Shown: positions 27,701-41,200 of the stretch, piece by piece
Position numbering within the stretch: position 1 is the stretch's first letter
How the letters are laid out: the number at the start of each line of letters is the position of its first letter
NCBI GenBank assembly: GCA_004352715.1
Contig: SCFE01000078.1
Location: 762,882-826,881, forward strand
DNA: 64,000 nucleotides
From: Hofstenia miamia
Taxonomy: Eukaryota > Xenacoelomorpha > Acoela
Reading direction: 5' to 3'
The notes under the pieces: generated by a model
What the model saw: the letters and a program-made list of their open reading frames with translations, nothing else
Databases searched by the model: none
What the model was told of the DNA's origin: nothing
Program-made: the position numbers and the translations under genes

Positions 27701-30700
27701 TTAGTAAGCAAGGGTTAGATTTTTTCTTGTACATGACTATCGCATTGTTTTGATTTCCTAAATATAGGAATGAGTCAAATATTGGTGTAACCAATTTAAA
27801 CCATGAAACCCCCTCAATAAAAGTCCTAGATACGCCTTTGATATATGCCCATTCTGAAATTGGGAAAAGTAATTGATCATAACAAATATCATTTAACTGA
27901 ACAATGCTTCAGGCAGCCGCCTTGGGGAGTTACAAAGTACAAAATTTAAAAATTTATTATCCTCTGACAATTTGTTTAAGATTGACAAACTCATGTTATT
28001 TCTACAGGTGTGCATACAGCTTCACTTCAGCTAGAAGGTAAATAAACCCCGATTAACGAAATCATTAGCAGTCTATGTCATTAGTTTATTCATTTTCGGG
28101 CAAGAACATCATAAGCAGTGTGTCAGAAGCGTTAAACAAAGATTTTTCAGGTGGTGTCGAGTCATTATAATGAGCATAAAGTTATCGTGGAGTTTTCTTA
28201 CGAATTGATAACTATTAAAATACATTTTATATTTCTTTTATTAACACAATGTTGCAGTTTTTGTTTACAATAAAATATTACCTACGTTACTTGGATCAAT
28301 TTTTATAGTATGTGTTTGACCTATGGGGTCACATTACTACAAGTCGGTTTATGTGGCAAACTACCTACACACTACATCATGTGTTATACGGCTTATTCTA
28401 AACAAGAGCAATAGAATTATTTCTTCATGCTTGCATTCCATCATTAGTTGATTTAAATGTTTTAAAAGCAGCATCCGTTGAACAGCACTAGTCAATTTTC
28501 AGCACATAACATGTGTTCATTCTTTTAATTTAGGCAACTATTGCAATATCAACGCAGTCTGCTACAACTTATCACAGAAACAAGAATTTTGTATCTAGTG
28601 AAAGTTGATTTGATCATGTGAAATGCTCACATTCAGTCTCCTTTGTGCTTGTTCTAACTGGTGAAACGGTGCTTGTTTTTTCATTTCCTCTATTTTGAAA
28701 TGAATCCGTCATTATTTTTTATTCTGCTAATTACTAAGAACAACTCATTTGTTTTCGATTATTTTATTTTGCACAGCAGATGCTAATTGAAAATTTTAGC
28801 AAAAGGAAGTGCAAATATTACTCTAAATAAATTTCTGTATACCAAACTACAACAGGTTTCTTATTATTTCTATGTTTTTCAAGTTTTAATATTAGTTGAC
28901 AACAGGAGCGAATCTAGAAATCTCTGATGGGGAATATTTCAATTTAGTATTTAATTATGCCACAGATCACTCCAAAATCTATTAAAATATCGCAAAAATT
29001 TGTGATTAGAATGTATTTTATCACTTTAGTTCTTAACCTATTAAATTGTTCATGAGAAACTGTATTCTTAAATATAAATATCAATGTTGAAATTCGGCAC
29101 TGGGACATTACCCCATGCCCCTCAAATACGCCTCTGGTTGGTAATATTGTAAATGGCACAAGAGTACTGAAGACGTATTTCCAAAGTAGTGTTTAATGCG
29201 TTTGAGTTATCTGTTAGTTATTGTTATTAAATGTGCTCCAGTATTTCACATAATCTACTGTTGCGTATAATTCCATAATTAAAATTTGATATGATAGGAA
29301 ATTGTATGGGNAACCTATTAAATTGTTCATGAGAAACTGTATTCTTAAATATAAATATCAATGTTGAAATTCGGCACTGGGACATTACCCCATGCCCCTC
29401 AAATACGCCTCTGGTTGGTAATATTGTAAATGGCACAAGAGTACTGAAGACGTATTTCCAAAGTAGTGTTTAATGCGTTTGAGTTATCTGTTAGTTATTG
29501 TTATTAAATGTGCTCCAGTATTTCACAATCTACTGTTGCGTATAATTCCATAATTAAAATTGGATATGATTGGAAATTGTATCGGGTTTTTGACACGTGT
29601 AATTTTTACATTTTCTTACATATATGTATAATTTTACAGATTATTAAATGATGATATAATTTGTTCTAATTATTTTCCCGTTTAATTTAATCATGCATGT
29701 AATTAGTTTATCCTAATAAATTTGCTTTTAGTTGATGATGCAACCACAACGCGTCCAGTGCCTCACGGTAAAGAGACGAGACAACCACGCCCACATTCAC
29801 TAGCCAGTGAGTCACTTTTTACAAGCCAATTATTCGTGATATTCAACTCTTAAAATTTAACCAATTTTGATGTGATTTAGTCTAGTATCACATTTTTGTA
29901 TATGCAAATATTCTTGTTTTCATGACAATTACATTTTTCAGATTCCGTGCTGCTAGCCAAATATTTTGCTAAGTCCATAGGAAAATTGGTCCTCCATTTG
30001 TGATAGTAAATGCATTCTCATCCTTAAAAAAATAGTCCATTGATTGGAGATGTCAAACATCATCGAACTATGTGTCTCCCAAACAACAACCTCTCTGGAA
30101 ATTCTATAATAGATTTCTAATTTAGCCTACGTATATCTAGAACATTTTTCTTCTCTGCCAATTAAATTGTTTTTTTCTTACAATTATTTGACCCGTTTTG
30201 AGCTCATAAAATCTTAAATCTTTGGCCCGCCCTTTCCAAAATTGTAACCTATTATGTAGTGGTTTAGAGAATTTTCTATTTGCTAGACAGATTATTCATG
30301 AACAAGGTAGTTTATAGCATTAAAAGTAAATGCTGAACATGAAAATTTATGCATAAAATCGTGTTTTGTTAATGTACTGTATGTTAAATTAGTGTTATTT
30401 AACTTTTGAAGTTGGATTTGAAACCATATAATGTAACGTATATGAAATACTATTGTACGTTAGTTGACTGATTTTAGTACAACTTTTTGAAAAAAGAATT
30501 AGTGGAAAATTATATGTAAACTGCTAACGTTTTTATAGCTTTTTGATGCCTTGTTTTTAGTTGAGGTAGCGTTGTATTTTCTGAAAAATTGCTCATTTCC
30601 CAAAAAGGCAGTCAAAACAAATTTCTAGTATTTTTAATCTTAAATTTCCTAAATATTTTATGTTTCCCTTAAGAAACTTTACAAGATAATCACTGTCAAA

Positions 30701-32205
30701 TTAATAAAGCTTCTGCCTTGGATAGTCTATTTATGGAAAACAAATGAGTTGAAGCTAGTTGTTGCTCACATGGTCTTTAGACTCCCGAGCATTAGTAAGG
30801 GTGAGAATTTTTTTAAAAAAAATTGGAATTGTTAATGGAAGATCTTGAATCTTTTCACGTATTCCAGCAGCAGCAATACACTTTTCAACAAATTTGCAGC
30901 AGTATGCTTGAGCACGTTCACCAAGTCTAAAAATTTGGAAAAACAGTTTGTCCTTTATAAATGACATAGGCAGTTTAAGGTTATTGTATCAAAATTTGTA
31001 TTGTAACATGATTTGTGTAAATTTGTATGTTTATATATCGGAAGCTCTTGGAGTGTTTTTAGAAATGGTGAACATACTCAACGTTTTACACTAAATTTAA
31101 TTGTTTCCTATTTATTTTTAAATCCACTTATTTTGATACTAGACAGAATGTGATGGTAATCAAACGTCTCAGGAAAAGTTTACCACGAATTCGTAATAAA
31201 AATAATTGAGTTTGGCGCAAAAAATGGAAAATTATTATTAATTCTGTAAAAAATGTGAAGTAGTCGGGTCTGAATCCCCTTTGAAGAAAGTCTACTCTTA
31301 GCACAAAACTTTGCTTTATTAATATGTAATATATCTTTTTAAATAGGCTATTGTTTTCGTCTAGCGTTTTAGATTTGGAAGTATTGAAAGTAAAGTTTGT
31401 GCTCATTTACGCTAAAATTAATGTGCAATTGTCTCTGAGTTATGAAGTGAAGCCATTTCTGCATGTTTTTGTTGTCACATTTAAATGTTTTTAGATCGTA
31501 AACGACTGCCAGGTGACAACCTGTTTTGCTTTACTAAATTTGCATGTTTGTCTCTTTTGCAGATGCTTTTTTAATAAAGTACATTGACCCTGATTGAGGT
31601 TTAAACAATAGGGACTTGCAGATACCGACTTGCATAGGCCTCCCTCCCTAATCAATAGGGACTTGCAGATACCGACTTGCATAGGCCTCCCTCCCTAATC
31701 AAGCCATTTTTAAACTTTTGCTTATAAAAGTTCGCTTATATCATAGTTAGATAGGTCTTGGTCTAAGGAAAATTTTGATGTATCCGGATAAGGCCTAATC
31801 TTGAAATATTTTGGCCCACCTTAAGATGTTTAGTAGTTAAGGAAAAATCTACTTAAGGAAATAATGTGTTTAGCTTGATCTTTCTTAAATCTTTTGAACT
31901 TTGACTGTTTTGTGAGGTAGTGAAACGTGGTTGTTCATATTTACCCTTTAAAAGTGTTTGGAAACGACTAGATATAATATCAAGTGTATTATATAGATAA
32001 CCATTCTTTATTCATGGCGTTAAAGAACGTTTTCGTAGTCTGTGCACATAAAATGAGCTTTTTAGTGTAAACTATTAATACATTTTGCTTGTTGTTTGGC
32101 ATTAATATCTTGGCTTTTCGCAAATCCAACTAATGCTTTAACACACACAATGACAAGGTTAATGTTCACCTTTACATTGCTAGTATTATATTCCTCATTA
32201 GAATT

Positions 32206-32259
<54 letters not shown>

Positions 32260-35200
32260 ATGAAAGTATGGTATATAATTGATGTTAGATACTAAATGCA
32301 GATATCTTATTTCAAGAAGTTAAAGAACGTTACATGCAATTCTATTAATAAATGGCTTTGTATTTACAAATGTACTTATATAAAAAGCACATTTGACGTT
32401 GGTTGAGAAGTAAATAAAATGATTTTCAAGCTGTGCTTATAAACTATATCGAATCGGCTGGTGTAAACTTCTTTCAGTTCGACAGCAATTTTGCATTCGT
32501 AGCAAAAATAATTTCCCATTAACTTACAGCCAGACAATGCGGAGTAAAGTCACGCGTTTTTCAACTCAAATAGCTTCTTCCATCATTCGTCCTTGCAATG
32601 AAATCGCAAATTAATTCTGTCACTTATCATAAATCGTGCCTCAAATTTTTTATGAGCTTTATTAATAAACCATAGCAAGCAAATTTTACTTTTCCTTCCA
32701 ATATATATTTAATAGTCCATTTTTCTCTTTTCTCTTATTTCTAGTAGAACTGAGTACGATTCAACATCACTCTGCAAAACAACGTAATAATCAACCACAT
32801 TCCAATAATTCTGCATTAAGCACGTCTTTAGATGTACACTCGCATTTTTAGTATTTTTCAGAACAACAGGATTCTGAATCAGTACAATAGGGCAAAAATA
32901 CGTTGTCTTGCTTTATAACGTTATATTTGTAACAGTCGGTAGAACCTTCAAGATATACAGGGTGTCCGAAAAATCACGTTCAGTAAAATTACAAAACTTT
33001 ACAAATGTTACTGGAAATGTACGCATTCTAGTCCTAGACCCACTTTCAAGTGGTTTTGTATATTCACGAGGACAATTTTTCAGACAAGATAAACTTAACC
33101 TTGCACTTTTGCTTTTATCGATTCTTTAAAAAAATGCTTTAAACACAAATTTTCAGTGCACAATAACTTTTCGGACACCTCGTATATGATGAGGAGACTA
33201 AAAATATGTAAGGAATGATTTTCAGTGTTCTTCATAATAGAAGGGTAAAATTTTAAAATTATTTGTGAGCCTACTATATTTTGCTTTACCCTTACCAGTT
33301 TTTGATGTAAACCTACATGTATAGTGTACGTGCAACTTATAAAGTTTTTACGTATTAGCAGCCCAAGCACAAAATATTGAGAATGAGATGTTATTTGAAT
33401 TTCTCAAAGAAACATATTTATGTTAAAGTTAAGAATACTGAAAAATTTGATCCCAAGAAAAATCTCCAAAACATTTGATGGTGCTCTTAGAATTTTTGAA
33501 AACATCAAAGATCATTCTATTTGTTGCTAACTCTAGATTTGATGATTCATTACTTTAATAAAAGGTTTGATAAATAGGACAGTGAATATTGGGTACTGTA
33601 TCTAATATTAGGTATCTGAAAAGACGGTTTTGGTCATTTGTGATAGAATGCTCCGAAAATATTTTGGATCAATTGACATTTTGCGAAAGATTTCTGATAA
33701 GTCAAACTTGCAGCCTGATTAGTCTGAAGCTACCGGCCAATATTTAACATTTTATGTATTAAAAATTCTATTTTTTGCTTTCATACCTTACTGTTTCCTA
33801 AAATAAATTTTAAAAGAAACATGTCGACTTGCTGTTATTTCTGTATTTAATTTGTATGCAATAAATGGTGGTCATCACAGAATTGTGGTAATCATATTTT
33901 TACATGACATAATGCACTGCATCAAATTTATAAAATACAGCTTATCATTTGAAACACACATCAATTCTGAGTTAATAAGTTAAAAGAAGTTCTAAGCCCA
34001 CTTACATTATATATATATATATATATATATATAAACAAACTTAAAAACAAATTTGAATACTTAGCAAACTACATAATCACCATGATTGCTCAAAATTAAC
34101 TTTCAGTGTGCATAGAATGCATTTAATTTTTTTACGAATAATTTCTTCAGATGTCATTTTGAACTCCTGCAGCGCAGAGATGGGCATCCATTCCGGATTT
34201 TGAATTGGTTACCTCATTTAATAATGCCGTTTGCAATGAAATTGGAATTTCGGTTTTTGAAGTTATAAATCTCAGTCTTTCATTTCAATGTAAATGTAGA
34301 ATTGAAAAAATTGTTTTGCTAATTTCTAGGGAGTTCATAGAGTGTTAGCTAACAGTTGCAGTGAAATTTTGATTGAGTATCATTATAAAATGTATCGCAG
34401 TGAATGGCTGAGGTATCAAACGATAAGTTTAGCGAAATGCTAGAAAAAACCGTTAAGCTGCTTTTCTGTGCTCGTGGAAAAAACATGGGGGGAATTTATT
34501 TGTGGCTCCAAATATATATATATATATAATATGCATGTATACATATAAATTTCTATTTTCTATAAACTTTATAGAATAATATTGTGAAAGTAAATCGCTT
34601 ATGTCATCACATGTTCTTTTTACTCTCATTCGTCAGTTAATAAATTTTTAGCAAAGTTCAAATTGAATTTGAATTGTCCCTCGTTGTGTATGTCGTATAC
34701 TATTACCTCGATCATTAAGGTGGTAAATCTTTGAATTATCCAAAATTGGTAATCTATTATGTACCCATATACAATTCAAAATTTGGAGAGGTTTAATTGT
34801 TTAACTTAAAATTGGATAGAGGTAATTTTTACACATTGGGTGTTTTAAGTTTATTCCATTGATATTGTATTTATAATTCTGTTTTTAGCAACAGAACCAA
34901 ATCCGTTAGAAATAAAGTGTTCTGCTCCTTTCAACACAGATTCCACTGGTAAGAAAATAAACATATTAATTACTTTCACTAAAATAGATGTCTTATTTTT
35001 TTCATTTTTAAAACTTACATTTCTGTTAGCGATTAGTCAGCCACGCGCAAATTTCTAAAACTATTCCATGTCTAGATGATAAAATTTGGTCAATATCCAG
35101 AGTATGTGTTATTCTTCTGAATACTAATCAGTTAAATATGAACATTTTTTTTTGGAAGTGAGTTCAAATTATTTTCATCTCGCCTGAGAACTATTCGTTT

Positions 35201-38200
35201 TTAGCTTTAGGTGTTATCTCTTCAGTGGAGGTAGAATGGGATTCTTACCACCTTCCTAATGAAGTGCCGTTTATTCAAGCAGATCCACGATTCGTGGGTA
35301 GAAGTTGGTTGCTGCAGTTGTTGGAGGCACACCTGAACGAACCGTCATTAGACTCCAGAGGAATTCTGATTTCTGGACCTGCTGGAAGTGGAAAAACTGC
35401 CTTTGTATATCATTTAATGGCTGTCAGTAGGAGAGCTTCTGTTTATGGTAAATGCGTTTAATTGTTTGTAGCGTATATTGTATCAGTTATTTTGTTGTAT
35501 TTCATTTCAAATAGCAAGTCTTTTTAGGTTCCATGACAGGATTACAAGAAACATTAGCTTCTCAGCTTTCATCAGCAAAAAAAGATTCATTAAATAGCAA
35601 TGATTCTGCACTTAGTGGAAAAGGAGATTCTCCTTGCACCACAATGAATGATATTTCCAATCCATCGAACGGCACTGGGGAATCAAGAGACTCCGGGGTA
35701 TGTGCCTCCAAATCCCCTAGTGTTGATTCTCTATGTGAATCTCTTTTGCATTCACTTGCTCATCGTGTAATTGCAACACATCTTTGTGATGCGGGTGTTA
35801 CTGCAACATTGGAACCTCCTCGATTTGTCTGGAGTATTGCTCGGCAAATGGCTTGCTGTAAAAGACTTCGAGCTTACGATGCTGCTATAAGATCTTCTTC
35901 TCAACTCCGTGCTATTCTTTCTCTTGAGGGTTGTACGAAAGATCCCATGTATGCATGGAAGGCCGGTATTGTTACTCCGCTTGATGATCTACTTAAGGTA
36001 AACTCGATAAGTATCATAATTTATTCACTCAGTTATTTAGACTGGAACAATTGTTGGAGACTATTTTGTAGTTTTAGTTGACTCTGTACATGAAAAAAGT
36101 GTTTATTCAACGGCAGCAGATTCTTCTCCTTTAGCAGCATTTGTATCGTCACTTTGTAGCGTATTGCCATTTTGGTTGAAGCTTGTTGTTACCTCACGCA
36201 ATTCAAATATATTTCCGGTAGATCATACGTATTTAATGAGTTATTATATTTCATGTTTTTATTTTTGCTTGGAAGCTTGGACTTTATAGTTTACTTTTTG
36301 TAGTCTGTGTAGCGTTGTTCATTGACAACATCCTGTTAATTAAACATTTAATGGAATTAATAAATTAAAATGACAGTCTGACATTTGTAGTGAATGCAAT
36401 GTCTGTGTTCCTTCATTTGAATCAGCATGTATCCAAAATTATTATTTTTCTGCATGTTCATATTTTTCAATAAAATTCCATGTCAATCTCTTTACTATAG
36501 AGTTCGACAAAGCATGAATTCTTTTGAGATTGTCTTCTTTAGCTTCAATCAATTTAGCTATTTACTTTCTTTTACTAGGCTGGTTCGGATTGGCGTCATA
36601 TATCACTTGATCCATCTGTAGAATCTCGCGCTACGAAAGACCTTGAAGATTATACGTTTCATCGCACACACTCAACACCAGTTCGTGAGCACATCATGTC
36701 ATTGGGCGGGCGTACTGCCCTAGAAAGAGCTGATGCTTTAAGCAGTCTGCGATCGGCACTGGTCTCAGCCAGTGGAGGAAGTTTTCTACATTTGAGATTG
36801 GTGCTAGATTCCATTGAGAAAGGAGTTCTGCGCTTAAAAAGTTCCTCTTACAAATCCTTACCACAAAGCCTTCATGAAATTTTTCTATTGATATTTAATA
36901 GGTTAATTATGTTTTACCTTATTGTTTTTCGATACTTCACATTGGAAGTGTATAAGGGCTTTTTTGTTCATTCATTTGATAATGATTTCTGAGAGGACAT
37001 TTAGTTGAAGTAAACGTTTAATTTTTTTATAGACCAGTTTTCGGACTTAGTGGATAAATATAATATATTGATGAACACGAACTCATTTTTGTAGGCGCTT
37101 AATGAACAATATGTTAGTTTTATTCAATCTGATCGATTTATTTTGTTAATGTCTTATCATTGTCTATGCTCTATGATTACAAAAACTTTTCCGACTGGAG
37201 GCCACAATGAAGAATTTTCGACTATATTCTCGAAATTTGTTAAATATTTTTATAAATTTTAGATTATGTCAATCGAGTGCGGGCACTTTGTTTACCTCAC
37301 GAGTACAGCCGATACTGGATGCAGTAGCTGCATGTGGCCAGTCATTCGGGCATCTTTCTATTCAACAGCTCGTTGCAGTTTCCGGCGTAGACAGTGAATC
37401 TCGCGTGGAGCGGCTTCTCTCGGCTGGTGTGTTAGTCTCACATAGAAATGGTGACATTCATTTCTCAACACCAGCTTTACGCGAATGGTACCTTCATCGA
37501 AGCAAAGAGCTTGACCCTAAGTTCACCGGAAGCATGCTGTAAGCCCTGTTAATTTATCGTTCTATCAATAATTATGTACAATCTTAATGTTTAGTAATCA
37601 TAACATGCATTTCTACATTTTTACAATATTTCTTGTATCAAACGAAATGTATATCTGCGAAATCTGCGCTGCCTCTAAACAATTGAAAATGGGACAATTC
37701 TATAAATTGCATTAAAAATTGTTGCATCTGTTGTAGTGCAAATCGTCACTCGTCCGTAGAAATATGCTCCAGCTGCTTCATATCTCCACTGTGCTAACCA
37801 CGTTCTTGACCTGAATTATCCTGAATTTTTTATTTTAGATTTTTTTCTTTGAAAATTGCTCTAGCTGCCGTCCTCATGCAGTTTCAAATAATTTTTATGA
37901 TAATTGAAATATGGAGCCGGAATATTATGTTGTCAAAATATACAATAATTGCAATTTGAATATTTCTTAATCTTATTGTTGGAATGGGTCTTGTTGATGA
38001 CGTTATGAACGTGTAAGAAACCAAGAGACGGAATGGGGACATAGAATTCAACCATCTATTTGTGAAGATGGTAGAAACTGCGCAGACACTAAATGTAGGA
38101 GTGAAAATACCATGACGACAAACCCACAGTGAAAACTACAGCTCAGCAAACGCTGACACATTTACAAGAAGTCTATCTACATTCCATACCTCGACAATAT

Positions 38201-41200
38201 CATAATGCAGCTGAAGGAATGCTTTGCACCACATGACCGAATTTGTCTCCGTACTCAATGACTACTAGGTATCAACATTCATTGATAGTACGTGTTTTGT
38301 GGATCCCTTTACCTCTACAAGGCTGACGCGTAATTCAGGGAGAATTTAGCAGATGTAAGCTCAAGTGGACTAGTGTGACTATGGCTGATCGACCAGTGAC
38401 TGTTTTGGAGACATTGAGTGTGTGCAACATTAGTCTTTTCCCGCAGATGCACCTGTTGCTTCTTCTTTTCCTGTCGTTAACACTGACTTCGGGAACTTGC
38501 GCTCGATCGTTTTCTGCACTGCGTCGACTGAAGTCGTATATGCAGAGCATGATGGGAGAGACAAGGTTAAATGGCTTAGTCCAAATGAGCATCAATTGAC
38601 ACATTCCAGTGGATCCGTTAAAAGTACTTGACGACCTTGAAAAGAATAAACAAAATTTGACTTTTGTCCTGTAATGTTTTCTTTTCTTTGTACAACTCAT
38701 GCAGCTTTTTAAAATTGTAAACGAAAGCATTTTTATTCCGTGTTTTAAGGGAAATATACTCACTTATAGATAACATCTTTTGGCATCAAGAAATGTTTTA
38801 AGCATTAAATATTTACTGTATATTGTTTCGTGTTTCCTTGACTGTGCACTCCCCGAAAAAAATTTCTGGCTGCGTTCTCGCCCAAAAATTTTGACTTTTT
38901 TTTACTTAAAAACGTAATTTTTTACCTAAGAAATTGACCTAAAGAGTTTCTTAACTTTTTTAATATTCGCGTATTCTATACTAAACACAATCAACTAGGA
39001 AGTAAGAAGCACTAATGTAAAACTGCACACTATCTTTAGAATTTTTATTGTCTTACGCATGCTTTTTAAGATTGAAAAGAACTTTCCATGGAAGCAAGAG
39101 AGCGCTTGTTATTTTCAGCAATCCATATTCTGTAGGATTTAATGAACTGATTGCACCGATTATTCATTAAGACATATAATATATAGTTTTCAATTTTGAA
39201 CGAAACATCCAAAATTGAGGGTGATTCAGACGTAACGTATTTTACAAATCCAATTCATTTCATTTCATTTGTGTCTTGCACTAACTTTTGCATTATTGCC
39301 TCATTTATAGCAGTTCTTGCTCTCTTAACAATGACACTCTTAGTAATGCCATTTTTATGAACAAAATATTAAAATAGTAATTAAATGCTTGCTCTAAGTT
39401 ATCTCTATTTTAATAGTTAAAAATTGTGCAGTGATACTTTCCAAGAAATTTATATTTTTAAAATCTAAAGGAATTGGAAATTAGGATCTGGGCTTACAGG
39501 TAGATGTTTCCTCCTACTTAAACTATTGTTTACAATTTCAGTGCAAAGCTCATAAATTTTATCAAATCCTTTGCTATTAAAAATTGTTGTTGAATTGTTG
39601 TATTATATGATTTTAAGGAGTTTTTTTATAAAAATCATTCATGCATTGTTTCTCTTCCAAAAAATATAAAAATTTTATCTCAATGAAAATTTCATTTTTT
39701 TACCCAATTTCAAATGTAAAATTTTTAAAATATCCATGCATATGCAGCAAAACAATTTAATTTTAACTATTTAGACAAAATTGACCTTTATTTCAATTTT
39801 GACTTTTTTACTATTGTTCGCCCTAGTTATTAGTTTTAACTGAATTCAAAAATTCAAATATTTTCAAACTTGCCAAATCGCTTTCAGTCTTAACTTACTC
39901 AATGTAAATAGTTAATTTATTATCCCTAATTCTTTTCCAAATAATTAAAGCACCTATTTTTGATCAAAAGAAACGAAGTGTGTACTTTAGTATTTTAAAA
40001 TCATTTTTCACTTCTTAATGTTTACTTAGGAATGGTCATCGTCTCTGGTTGGAGTATTATATAAGGAAAGAACATTTGACTGAAGAAGAATTTTCACTTA
40101 CTATTCTTCATGCTGTCTCCTCAGAAAAACCCGAATCTACGTATCTTAGTCGATTACGCTCAATGAAATATGACGTCACTAGACTCATTGGGTCTATATC
40201 CTGGGTTTATGCACCAAATATCAATGTAAGAGTAGTCGATTGTAACAACGGCCTACTATATATATATAGTCATTAGTGGTGGCAATATATCTGTTCTCAC
40301 CAAGATTGAAATTTTTAGATGAAATTAATATTTTTGGTCTATAAAATTGTTTTTGATAAAAGGACATAATGCTTAAACAACAATTTATCTCGACATAAAA
40401 CTTTTAAATAGCAGTACAATTTTGAAAATTCCTACTTGATTATTGTTTTGAAATAGCTCTTCTCAAGTTTAGCATAACTTAGTGGAATTAATGTCATGTA
40501 TATTGCGTTTATTTTTTTTGCATGCGTGATTGTTATATTTTGATTCTTCTCGAAGGATATTATAATAGTAAAAATCATTTTTTAGTTGATCACAGTTGCA
40601 CTTGTGCTGGGTGCTGATCCGGACTCCGTATGTTATCATGAAAAAGAGAGACCACCGCTTATTTCTGTGCATGCGCGACTAAATCACTACGAGGTTGTAA
40701 ACGTATTTTTATCTCATGGTGCTAGCCCTCATTCTCCCGACATTAATTTTAAAACGCCTCTTTCTTATGCCTGCTCTGGAGCGCATCTGGATATAGTTCG
40801 TTTGTTGGTCAAAAAATCTGCTAAGGTATTTATTTATAAAGATCAAACAACAAAACAAATTTAGTTCTTAAAACTTAATATTATTAGCTGCTTGTACTTT
40901 AAACAGTATGCATTCTTTGAGAAACTTACATTCATTTAAAATCTGCTTTTTGCTAATACGTTTTTTCTGTCATCTTTCAATTTTGAACTTTTGTCCGTTT
41001 AGAATTTCTTGATTATTTCCAAAGTTGCTTTCTATTCCATGAATATTCTGATTTTGTTCCTTCCAAATCACGAAATTTTAATCACAATTTACGTTACCCA
41101 ACTTTAGCTATCATCAAAAGTATATTACTTTTGTAATACCTACATTAACTAATTGGAGTTTGGTTTATCAATGCTGCATAAATTGTTTGCGTCATCAAAG

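Larger units (their letters stand above)
9426..28007 (+). other. Intron 5 (18.6 kb), repeat-rich
   Basis: No host exon was recognised here. Contents listed separately: three near-identical segments joined through single Ns (12267-17251), a LINE 3' fragment (12745-13109) and hAT-like MITEs (26323-26570, 27496-27840, possibly 24950-25234). The remainder is AT-rich sequence in which I see nothing. The true intron is probably shorter by about 3 kb if the duplications are assembly artefacts. A tiny exon of the size seen downstream (30-60 nt) could be hidden. Confidence 0.6.

Noticed and set aside
32784-32836. Extension of micro-exon 8 to a later donor (GTACAC at 32834)
   Set aside because: It gives phase 0, which cannot join exon 9 in frame.
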